Assembly (NCBI RefSeq): GCF_000494755.1
Contig: NC_022657.1
Coordinates: forward strand, 2,270,001-2,334,000
Length of the DNA stretch: 64,000 nucleotides
From: Amorphoplanes friuliensis DSM 7358
Lineage (GTDB): Bacteria; Actinomycetota; Actinomycetes; Mycobacteriales; Micromonosporaceae
Direction: 5' to 3'
Position 1 is the stretch's first letter. Each line of letters opens with the position of its first letter. The translations under genes and the position numbers were made by a program. Below, piece by piece: positions 57,509 through 64,000 of this stretch. The notes under the pieces were generated by a model. The model was given only the letters and a program-made list of their open reading frames with translations. It made no database searches and was not told the origin of the DNA.

Positions 57509-58105
57509 GTGACCGGCCCATTCGTCGCCGGGGTGATCGCGGGGTACGGCGTGGCCGTACCCGTCGGCGCCATCGCCGTCCTCATCGCCGGCCTGACCGC
57601 CCGGACCTCACTCCGGGTGGGCGCCGCCGCCGGCCTTGGCGCGGCCACCGCTGACGGTATTTACGCCCTGCTGGCCGTGCTGGGGGGTGCGGCGCTGGCC
57701 GGGGCTGTCGCCCCGATCGCCACGCCGCTGCGCTGGGCTGCGGCCGGTGTTTTGCTGCTGCTGGCCGCGCACACGGCGTGGTCCGCGCTGCGCAAGCCCG
57801 CGGTGGCGGCCTCTACCGACACGACGACGGCCGGTGCGGCGTACCTCGGCGTTCTCGTCCTTACTCTTCTCAACCCCATGACGATCGTCTACTTCGCCGC
57901 TCTGGTCCTGGGCCGCGGCGGCGCGGGGGGTGGGGTTTGGTTCGTGCTGGGCGCCTTCCTGGCCTCGGCCAGCTGGCAACTCCTGATCGCCGGGGGCGGC
58001 TCCCTGATCGGCCAGATCCTGACCGGTCCCCGCGGCCGCCGCACCACCGCCCTGATCTCCAGCGCAGTCATCACCATCCTGGCCATCAGCCTCATCACCC
58101 ACTGA
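57509..58105 (+). CDS. LysE/RhtB family amino-acid exporter
   Basis: A 198-residue membrane protein with five or six helices. N-terminal 'GVIAGYGVAVPVGAIAVLIA' holds the family motif (GxxxGxxxAxxPGP-like, here with VPVGA) and 'VLVLTLLNPMTIVYFAALVL' carries the second conserved NP block. LysE-family proteins export amino acids or related compounds; the substrate is unknown. GTG 57509; no clear ribosome binding site. Confidence 0.85.
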   Translation: MTGPFVAGVIAGYGVAVPVGAIAVLIAGLTARTSLRVGAAAGLGAATADGIYALLAVLGGAALAGAVAPIATPLRWAAAGVLLLLAAHTAWSALRKPAVAASTDTTTAGAAYLGVLVLTLLNPMTIVYFAALVLGRGGAGGGVWFVLGAFLASASWQLLIAGGGSLIGQILTGPRGRRTTALISSAVITILAISLITH

Positions 58106-58403
58106 CCCCATCCCGCCGGCCCGTCCCGCGCTCCAGCGCGGCGTCGCGCCTGCATCGGGCTCGAATGCGTCGGCGGACGGCGCCGAATTTGTTGAGCTCT
58201 GCGGCCGGCTTCCAGCCCAGGGACCCGGTCGCGAGTCGGCACTTCGCCGCGGTATCGCGCTGAGTCGTCGCGCCCGGCCAGGGGTGTCCAGCGGGTCACG
58301 CCAAACTGCGCCGGCCCAGCTTCCGCCTGACTGCGCGGTCCGCAAGAACGCAGACAACCCTCTGTCCCACTGGCGAGGCGAACCTGGACGTCGTTGTGAC
58401 GCC
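58106..58403. other. Gene-free spacer
   Basis: About 300 bases between a + strand exporter and the 3' end of a minus strand gene. I see no gene, strong terminator or repeat. Confidence 0.5.
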
Positions 58404-59087
58404 CTAGAGGTGTTTGGTGGCCTCGCGGATCGAGAGCGGGGAGAGCGCGTCACGGTTGCGGTTCACATAGCGCCGGACAGCGTCGGGGTCCGTGCGGGCG
58501 TACTGCCGCAGCGCCCAGCCGATCGCCTTACGCACGAAAAAGTCGGAGTGCCCGGCCTGCCGCGTGCAATAGGTGAACAGCCGCTCGGTGTCCGTCTCCA
58601 CGCCGTAGTGCAGCTGGTGCAGGATCGCCGTGCGGACCAGCCACTTGTCGCGGTCGGCCGACCAGGCGTCCATATCCGCACTGAGCTGCGGATGCCGCCG
58701 AACCAGTCCGCCGACCACCCGCGTCGCCAGCGGGTCGATGGTGTCCCACCACGGCTTCGTGGTGATCAGAGTGCGAAGGGTCGCCAGAAAACCAGGGCCC
58801 GGCACAGCAACATGCGTGCGCAGCCAGTCACAGGCAAAATACTGAAACTCGCGCTCCTCCCGCTCCCAGCACGCCAGCGCAACCTTGTGCAGGTCACCCT
58901 CGGCCGGTGCTCCCAGACCGGCCACCACGGTACGAGCGAGAGCCCGCTGCGCCGGCGTGGCCAGCCCCAGAAAGGCGAACTGGTCACGCATGTAAGCAGC
59001 CGCACCGGCAGCACGCTCCGGGTCGCGCGCCGCCTCGAACACCCGGACCAGCCGTTCCACCAGCTCATCGGCAAGTGGTCGCGTCAT
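58404..59087 (-). CDS. DNA alkylation repair protein (AlkD-like HEAT repeat)
   Basis: A 227-residue all-helical HEAT-like repeat protein of the AlkC/AlkD group of DNA glycosylases that remove N3- and N7-alkyl purines. Seen: 'MRDQFAFLGLATPAQRAL', 'CWEREEREFQYFACDWLRTH', 'TTKPWWDTIDPLATRVVGGL' (the conserved WWDxVD motif), 'DKWLVRTAILHQLHY' and 'FFVRKAIGWALRQYARTDPD'. Start at ATG 59087, six bases from GATGAT; ATG 59111 is possible. Confidence 0.9.
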   Translation of the reverse strand: MTRPLADELVERLVRVFEAARDPERAAGAAAYMRDQFAFLGLATPAQRALARTVVAGLGAPAEGDLHKVALACWEREEREFQYFACDWLRTHVAVPGPGFLATLRTLITTKPWWDTIDPLATRVVGGLVRRHPQLSADMDAWSADRDKWLVRTAILHQLHYGVETDTERLFTYCTRQAGHSDFFVRKAIGWALRQYARTDPDAVRRYVNRNRDALSPLSIREATKHL

Positions 59088-59131
59088 CCCACGATCATCG
59101 CACCGCGTCACGATGGTCTGCGGGCCGCGAA

Positions 59132-59341
59132 TCAGGCGGAGTGCAAGTCGAACTCACCCTGGGTCACGCCAACGATGAAGGCGGCGAATGTGTCCCGTCC
59201 GAAGGTCAGCATCGGCCCTTGAGGATCCTTCGAGTCTCGGACCATGATCGTATTGCGGCCCGGCGCCAGCTCGACACATGCACCGCTTGAGCTGCGAGAA
59301 CTCTTCCGCCAGACGAGCGCATCCACGATCGGATCATCCAC
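59132..59341 (-). CDS. DUF397 domain protein
   Basis: A 69-residue DUF397 protein: 'ALVWRKSSRSSSGACVELAP' and 'IMVRDSKDPQGPMLTFGRDT' then 'FAAFI', which is the full family signature. In actinomycetes DUF397 genes sit next to XRE-DUF5753 regulators and the pair acts in development or antibiotic control. Here it is divergent from the first of three such regulators, fitting that pairing. Confidence 0.92.
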   Translation of the reverse strand: MDDPIVDALVWRKSSRSSSGACVELAPGRNTIMVRDSKDPQGPMLTFGRDTFAAFIVGVTQGEFDLHSA

Positions 59342-59428
59342 CTAAAATGAGAAAAATGCCCATTTGGGCAGAGTTGAGAGAGACCCTCGGACTGTAGGCG
59401 CTGGAATACAAGATCGCAAGCAAATCAC

Positions 59429-59460
59429 CAAGTGCACTTTGCAGATCGCACTTGTAGGCT
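59429..59460 (+). promoter_or_regulatory. Inverted repeat and -10 box upstream of the first XRE regulator
   Basis: CAAGTGC (59429-59435) and GCACTTG (59448-59454) are a perfect 7-bp inverted repeat 12 bases apart, immediately before TAGGCT (59455-59460, TANNNT). The spacer contains tgcagat, also found at 62934-62950. A likely operator overlapping the promoter. Confidence 0.55.
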
Positions 59461-59496
59461 GAGATCACAGCAGTCGTGCGCCAAGGGAGAGTCGCC

Positions 59497-60354
59497 ATGA
59501 CGGAGCCGGTTGGCCCTGCGCTGGCCCGAGCTCTGCTCTCGAAGGAGCTGAGAGCTCTTCGTGGCGATGCGCCCGCAGCAGACGTCGCCGGCGCGATGCA
59601 CTGGTCTCTCGCAAAGCTCAATCGCATCGAAAACAACAAGGTGACGATCCAGGCCCTCGAGGTCGAGGCACTGGCGAAGCACTATGGAGTCACCGATGCA
59701 GAAGCGCTCGAACGGCTCGTTGGCCTGGCGCTGATCTCGCGCCAGCGCATGTGGTGGCGTGATCGTCATTTCCCCGACGAGTTGACGAACTTCATCGCCT
59801 TCGAGAACGACGCCTCTCATCTCTACGCGTACCAGGCCACTTTTGTCCCGCCACTACTGCAGACCAGGGCATACGCCGAGGCGCTCACCTCATCTGTTCT
59901 CCAGAAACCCGTCGACGACCCGACAGTGGCCGGTCTGGTCGACGCCAGGATGAAGCGGCGAGAGACCTTGATGGCCAGGCTGGCGAGTGGTCATCCGCCG
60001 TCGGTGAGCCAAGCGATCGACGAATCGGTCCTGTTGCGGCCGATCGGTGGCGCGGCGGTCATGGACGCTCAGCTTGACCACCTGGTCGAGATGGCCGGGC
60101 GCGAAACCGTTGAACTCACGGTCCTCCCGTTGCGCCTCGGCGTGCATCCCGGGCTCAGCGGAGCATTCGAGCTCCTGACCTTCACCGAAGATCGCGACTT
60201 GGACGTTGTCTTCATCGAAACTCCGGGGACCGACTTCCTGCTCACCGACACAGAAAACACCGCACCCTTCCGCCGGGTGATGGATGAGTTGCTCACCATG
60301 GGCGAGAGCCTTGACGAGACGGTGCGGAAGGTGCGCAAGACCCGGCGTCCTTAG
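59497..60354 (+). CDS. XRE family regulator with DUF5753 domain, copy 1
   Basis: A 285-residue helix-turn-helix regulator. N-terminal XRE HTH (about residues 15-70; 'DVAGAMHWSLAKLNRIENNK'), then DUF5753: 'WWRDRHFPDELTNFIAFEND', 'ASHLYAYQATFVPPLLQTRA', 'ESVLLRPIGGAAVMDAQLDH' and 'VLPLRLGVHPGLSGAFELLT'. ATG 59497 follows aagggaga. Divergent DUF397 gene next to it. The DUF5753 domain is thought to sense a ligand; the role here is unknown. Confidence 0.9.
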   Translation: MTEPVGPALARALLSKELRALRGDAPAADVAGAMHWSLAKLNRIENNKVTIQALEVEALAKHYGVTDAEALERLVGLALISRQRMWWRDRHFPDELTNFIAFENDASHLYAYQATFVPPLLQTRAYAEALTSSVLQKPVDDPTVAGLVDARMKRRETLMARLASGHPPSVSQAIDESVLLRPIGGAAVMDAQLDHLVEMAGRETVELTVLPLRLGVHPGLSGAFELLTFTEDRDLDVVFIETPGTDFLLTDTENTAPFRRVMDELLTMGESLDETVRKVRKTRRP

Positions 60355-60585
60355 TGGCCTTGGGTCTTTCAGGTCGCCCGATTTCGCAGATCGCGGATTC
60401 AGCAAGGACAATTCCCGCCTATGCCGGGCTCGGCGGACTTGTCAAGCCATTCGACGCTGACGTCGGGTCCATTATCGTTGTACCGGCCACCTGTTGTTTG
60501 CTCGTGCTCTCCACCGAGAGGAGTTCCCTCCTACCCGCCACCAGGACGACGCCGACGTCGGACCTCCCACCTAGAGAGGCTCGTC

Positions 60586-61449
60586 ATGCCAGAATTCATC
60601 GGACCGGCGATCGCCCGCGACCGGGTTCGTACGCGCCTCCGTGAGCTCCGCGAAGCCCGCTCCCTGCAGGTTGGCGAGGTGGAGAGAGCCGTGCATTGGC
60701 CGGCCTCTGCCTTGGTCGATGTGGAATCCGGTACGCGGCTCATTGAGCCTCTCGAGCTTGAGACGGTTCTTTCCCACTACGGCTGCGACGACAGCGAGAC
60801 GATCGAACTGGTTCGGCTGGTACGGATCGCCCGCACGCCGCTTTCTCAGGGGCGACATCAGCTCACCGGCGAGTACCTGCAATTTGCGGGCTACGAGTCC
60901 GAGGCGTCGAGAATCACGCATTACCAGCCGCTGATCGTGCCCGGTCTTCTCCAGACGACGGCTTACGCGCTCGCAGCGACCGCGACCATCCTGGGAGCGG
61001 GACCGACAGACTCCGATGTCGTCGCGGTGGTGCAGGTACGGCGTGAGCGACAGCGTGTTGTCGAGAGTCGTCTGGCCACGGACGACCTGCCGGCGATCGT
61101 GGCGATTGTGGACGAGGTGGTGCTGCGCCGGCGGATCGGCGGCGACGACGTCATGCGAGAGCAGTTGGAGCATCTGTCCACACAGGCAGCGCGGGCGCAT
61201 GTCGAGTTGATCATTATGCCGACGGCGGTTGGTGGGCATGTCGGTCTGGGCGGAGTCTTCGAGCTGCTCGAGTTCCCCGATTCGCGCGACGACGACCTGG
61301 TCTTCATCGAGTCAGCCACCGGCGACACCCTGAGCCGTGATCCCGAAGTGACGACCCGATATCGCGGAAAGGCCGACAGGTTACGCGCTACGGGCCTCTC
61401 CGAGGACAACGCAAGAAGTCTGATACAGCAGGTCCTCGACGGGCGCTAG
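60586..61449 (+). CDS. XRE family regulator with DUF5753 domain, copy 2
   Basis: A 287-residue paralogue of its neighbours. HTH 'RSLQVGEVERAVHWPASALV' (about residues 22-41), DUF5753 with 'YLQFAGYESEASRITHYQPL', 'IVPGLLQTTAYALAATATIL', 'DEVVLRRRIGGDDVMREQLE' and 'PTAVGGHVGLGGVFELLEFP'. ATG 60586 follows an agagagg site. A TATCGT near 60474 may be a separate -10. Closer to copy 3 than copy 1 by eye. Confidence 0.9.
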   Translation: MPEFIGPAIARDRVRTRLRELREARSLQVGEVERAVHWPASALVDVESGTRLIEPLELETVLSHYGCDDSETIELVRLVRIARTPLSQGRHQLTGEYLQFAGYESEASRITHYQPLIVPGLLQTTAYALAATATILGAGPTDSDVVAVVQVRRERQRVVESRLATDDLPAIVAIVDEVVLRRRIGGDDVMREQLEHLSTQAARAHVELIIMPTAVGGHVGLGGVFELLEFPDSRDDDLVFIESATGDTLSRDPEVTTRYRGKADRLRATGLSEDNARSLIQQVLDGR

Positions 61450-61515
61450 TAGCCTGGGTTGTACGGCGCCCGATTTTCGACGACGTCCCGATGCAGTGAT
61501 ACGGGGGCGACATCC

Positions 61516-62379
61516 ATGTCCGATCAGATCCGTCAGGCCGTCGCCCGCGAACGATTGCGTGCGAGGCTTGTTGGCCTGCGGAAAGAGAGCGGTCTGAGCC
61601 CGGGCTCGGTGATCAGGCGCACGCACTGGTCCGTTTCCAAATTGCACCGCATCGAGACCGGAGCCGTCACGGTCCAGCCTGTCGATCTTGAGGCTCTCCT
61701 TCGGATGTACGGCGTTCGTGATCGAGGTCAGGTCGCGGAGTTGATCGACCTCGCACTCATCTCCCGTCGGCGGCAGTGGTGGAGCAGCTACCGACTCGAC
61801 CCGGAATACCGCGAGTTTGTCGCGTACGAGAGCGAAGCTTCCCGGATCACCGTCTATCAGGCCCTGCTGATCCCTGGCCTGCTGCAAACGGAGCTCTACG
61901 CCAAGGCCGCCACCGCGTCGATCGGCAAGAAGTCCGACGACACCGACGTGCAGAACGCAATCGACGTCCGGATGCGCCGTCAGGCTGAGCTCTTCGGGAG
62001 AATCGCCGGGAGCCGGCCGCCAGAGCTTGTAGCCCTACTGGACGGCGCAGTCCTCGAACGTCCGATCGGTGGAGCCGACGTGATGCGTGCTCAACTCGAC
62101 CATCTGGTGGAAGTGGCGCGGCAGCCGCATGTCCGGCTCGTTGTCGTGCCACTCCGGCACGGCGCCCGTCCAGGGCCGGGTGGACTCTTCGAACTGCTCC
62201 AGTTCAGGGGAACCGCCGATCCCGATGTCGTCTTCGTTCAGTCGCCCGTCAAGGATTTCGTGGTGAAGGACCCGGACGCCACCGCGGCGTACCACGACAT
62301 TGTGGATGCCATTGTCGGCTCGGGCCTCACCCGCGACGCCGCGGTGGAGGAGATCCGCCGAATCCGCGACGGACTCTGA
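61516..62379 (+). CDS. XRE family regulator with DUF5753 domain, copy 3
   Basis: A 287-residue paralogue. HTH 'SGLSPGSVIRRTHWSVSKLH' (about residues 24-43), DUF5753 with 'YREFVAYESEASRITVYQAL', 'LIPGLLQTELYAKAATASIG', 'DGAVLERPIGGADVMRAQLD' and 'PLRHGARPGPGGLFELLQFR'. It ends one base before the convergent DUF6232 gene stop. Three copies in a row on one strand suggest local duplication and divergence. Confidence 0.9.
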   Translation: MSDQIRQAVARERLRARLVGLRKESGLSPGSVIRRTHWSVSKLHRIETGAVTVQPVDLEALLRMYGVRDRGQVAELIDLALISRRRQWWSSYRLDPEYREFVAYESEASRITVYQALLIPGLLQTELYAKAATASIGKKSDDTDVQNAIDVRMRRQAELFGRIAGSRPPELVALLDGAVLERPIGGADVMRAQLDHLVEVARQPHVRLVVVPLRHGARPGPGGLFELLQFRGTADPDVVFVQSPVKDFVVKDPDATAAYHDIVDAIVGSGLTRDAAVEEIRRIRDGL

Positions 62380-62380
62380 C

Positions 62381-62848
62381 TCAGGGCCGGAAACCGCGGT
62401 TGTCTTCGATGGCCCGGATCAGGGCACGACGCACCTGACCGAACTTCTGCTTGTCCCGGGTGCGGAAGAGCACGATCCGTTTGCCGCGCCAGGTGGCTTC
62501 GATCGTCATGAAACGTGGGTTCTTCCGGAAGTCCGTGATCGCCCCCATCGCCACAGTGCAGGCAGAGAACACTCCGGCAAGGAGCATCCAGCCGGACTGC
62601 AACACCGCGGCTGAGGTTCCCGCGATAGCGGCCTCGATCAAGCCCATCACTGCGGTGACTTTGACGAGCGGGTACCGGTACGTCAGGCAGACGAGCACGT
62701 CATGCAGGTCTGCCAGGGGGATGCGAGCGCCGTCGATCTCCACGTACCAACTGGTGATGATGATCGTGTCGTCGAGGTAGATGATCCGCCATCGCGGGCG
62801 CCGGCCTCCGCCGCCACCTCCGAGCTCAGGTCCTTGATACATCGCCAC
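62381..62848 (-). CDS. DUF6232-like small membrane protein
   Basis: A 155-residue protein: Gly-rich N-terminus, a soluble strand-rich part ('RIIYLDDTIIITSWYVEIDG', 'ARIPLADLHDVLVC'), two hydrophobic helices (about residues 60-105) and a PH-like C-terminal part 'FMTIEATWRGKRIVLFRTRD'. This layout matches the DUF6232 family of unknown function that recurs beside actinomycete regulators. GTG 62848 or ATG 62842 may be used; AAGGAG lies upstream. Confidence 0.75.
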   Translation of the reverse strand: MAMYQGPELGGGGGGRRPRWRIIYLDDTIIITSWYVEIDGARIPLADLHDVLVCLTYRYPLVKVTAVMGLIEAAIAGTSAAVLQSGWMLLAGVFSACTVAMGAITDFRKNPRFMTIEATWRGKRIVLFRTRDKQKFGQVRRALIRAIEDNRGFRP

Positions 62849-62933
62849 CCCTCTCCTTAACGCTCATTAAACTGCTACCAGCGTCTTGCAGGAAGGATCC
62901 AGCCGACATCAAAGCGCCATCTGCGAAACCCAA

Positions 62934-62950
62934 TCTGCAAAGTGCAGATA
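62934..62950. promoter_or_regulatory. Palindrome upstream of the DUF6232 gene
   Basis: atctgcaaagtgcagat is a perfect 7-bp inverted repeat with a three-base centre. Its left arm and centre (atctgcaaagtgca) recur, reversed, at 59434-59446 in front of XRE copy 1. Confidence 0.5.
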
Positions 62951-63124
62951 TGGGTGGCCTTGCAGAGCAGACCTGAGGCAGGGGCAGTAGAGGGCCCGGG
63001 CATGGCCGGGTTCACTTCATTGACCGCGCGACTGCTGCAGTGACCTCGCTGCGGCCAGTTCTCGACAGCATGTCCGGTGGAGTTGTGATCCTCGAGCGTG
63101 CATCAGCCGCTAAGTCGATCGCCG

Positions 63125-63130
63125 TAGGGT
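63125..63130 (+). promoter_or_regulatory. -10 box of a leaderless promoter (Vms1-like gene)
   Basis: TAGGGT, exactly seven bases before ATG 63138. Confidence 0.65.
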
Positions 63131-63137
63131 GTCGTTC

Positions 63138-63800
63138 ATGAGCGCGAAGCCGGCGGCGGGTGGGGGACGATGGGTCGATGTCGCGCCCGAGCGGCTGACG
63201 CGCTGGCTGGAGAACTTCGCCACCCGGCACGGCCCGTGGACGGCCGCAGGGCTGATCGTCACCGCCGAGGACGGCGCCACCGCGGAGCTCTCACCGCCGC
63301 CGGGCGCACCGCCCGTGGAAGACCTGGCGGCGTTGCAGCGTGAAGCCGCCGTCGCGCGCCGCATCGGGCTGCTCCTGGCGCGCAAGGGAGCGGTGGCGGT
63401 CGGCGTCGCGGAGGGCACCAAGCTGATCGTGTCCAAGGTCGACACGCACTACGTGCAGGGGCGTACCGCGGCCGGCGGCTGGTCGCAGCAGCGTTTTGCC
63501 CGCCGCCGCGACAACCAGGCCAAAGCAGCCGCTGCCGACGGTGCCGGCATCGCTGCCCGCCTGCTCCTCCCTGAGGTACGCACGCTCACCGCCCTGGTCA
63601 CCGGCGGCGACCGCACGGCCGTGGAGACGATCCTGGCCACACCCAATCTGCGACCGCTGGCGCCGCTGATCAGCGACCGTTTCCTCGACGTCCCCGAACC
63701 CCGCAAAACTGTGCTCGAGGACGCCACCGCCGCGGCTCGAACAATCCAGATCCTCATCCAGGACCCCACCCCAGACCAATCAGCACCGAGCCACAAATAG
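63138..63800 (+). CDS. acVLRF1-like peptidyl-tRNA hydrolase (Vms1/eRF1 family)
   Basis: A 220-residue protein of the actinobacterial Vms1-like release factor 1 family, stand-alone relatives of the Vms1/ANKZF1 domain that cut peptidyl-tRNA on stalled, split 50S subunits. Seen: 'APERLTRWLENFATRHGPWT' at the N-terminus, 'LIVSKVDTHYVQGRTAAGGW' and the catalytic loop 'GGWSQQRFARRRDNQAKAAA' with the key Gln, then an eRF1-like core ending 'SDRFLDVPEPRKTVLEDA'. Start set by a leaderless promoter. It probably rescues stalled ribosomes, based on family knowledge. Confidence 0.85.
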   Translation: MSAKPAAGGGRWVDVAPERLTRWLENFATRHGPWTAAGLIVTAEDGATAELSPPPGAPPVEDLAALQREAAVARRIGLLLARKGAVAVGVAEGTKLIVSKVDTHYVQGRTAAGGWSQQRFARRRDNQAKAAAADGAGIAARLLLPEVRTLTALVTGGDRTAVETILATPNLRPLAPLISDRFLDVPEPRKTVLEDATAAARTIQILIQDPTPDQSAPSHK

Positions 63801-63852
63801 CCACCTCCCGGCGCCGACAGAAACCACCGTGACAACGTCCGGAAGACCCAGC

Positions 63853-64000
63853 AGGCCCAACTTCCGCGAAGTTGGCCCCTCCCTCGCCTGCAGGCCCAAC
63901 TTCCGTGATGTCGGGCCTACCTGCCAGCGGGAGGGCCCAACTTCCGTGATGTCGGGCCTACCTGCCAGCGGGAGGGCCCAACTTCCGTGATGTCGGGCCT
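63853..64000. repeat. Second AACTTCC palindrome array, runs off the window
   Basis: Four copies: a full palindrome aggcccaacttccgcgaagttggcc (63853-63877) and three copies of a broken form (cccaacttccgtgatgtcgggcc) with cores at 63901, 63942 and 63983, that is 41 bases apart. The last two spacers (tacctgccagcgggagg) are identical. Related to the array at 41231-41380. The array continues past the window end. Confidence 0.88.

Overview
The window is high-GC actinobacterial chromosome, most consistent with Micromonosporaceae (Actinoplanes or a close relative). The basis is gene content and order rather than a database match: uvrB, uvrA, rapZ-yvcK-whiA and gap-pgk-tpi-secG are followed by an RbpA-type protein, then pgl-opcA-zwf-pgi-tal-tkt, ctaB/ctaA and sufR-B-D-C-S-U-T. 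GTG starts are common. Many genes appear leaderless, with a TANNNT -10 box six or seven bases before an ATG or GTG. Mycothiol-linked families and tandem XRE-DUF5753/DUF397 genes also fit. It looks like chromosome core with small accessory inserts; I see no insertion sequence, prophage, CRISPR array, rRNA or tRNA.

Layout. 1-13.8 kb: the 3' end of uvrB, a SnoaL-like protein, a C-rich repeat tract, a double GNAT protein, a TerC exporter under a yybP-ykoY (Mn2+) riboswitch, typA, a lytic-transglycosylase lipoprotein, an unusual L11 paralogue, a ClpP homologue without a catalytic triad, small hydrolases, rsgA and a large membrane protein. 13.9-24 kb: uvrA, a Rieske lipoprotein, uvrC with a long low-complexity insert, and rapZ-yvcK-whiA, where YvcK has an N-terminal decapeptide repeat. 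24-39 kb: lower glycolysis (gap-pgk-tpi) with secG, and on the other strand the oxidative and non-oxidative pentose phosphate genes. The Pgi-like member of that operon seems to have lost its active site. Between the two blocks lies an accessory patch: an RbpA-like protein, a GNAT, a Pro/Ala repeat secreted protein, an ECF sigma factor with a coupled membrane protein, and a lone fliQ.

39-50 kb: heme O and heme A synthases separated by 1.2 kb of gene-free repeat DNA, then the complete SUF Fe-S assembly operon headed by its regulator SufR. 49.8-55.9 kb: a divergent IclR-controlled sugar-acid pathway (two dehydrogenases, lactonase, IlvD/Edd dehydratase, FAH-type hydrolase) resembling non-phosphorylative deoxy-sugar or pentose degradation. 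55.9-64 kb: small enzymes, a DNA-alkylation repair protein, three tandem XRE-DUF5753 regulators with a DUF397 partner, a DUF6232 membrane protein, an actinobacterial Vms1-like peptidyl-tRNA hydrolase, and a second copy of the palindromic array seen at 41.2 kb.

Best candidates for something new: (1) the L11 paralogue lacking the proline-rich thiopeptide/EF-G contact segment, with a leader that could mask its ribosome binding site; (2) the triad-less ClpP homologue convergent with it; (3) the orphan fliQ; (4) the degenerate Pgi inside the pentose phosphate operon; (5) the palindrome arrays phased at about 41-42 bp at two loci. All family assignments come from reading the sequence and have not been checked by database search.
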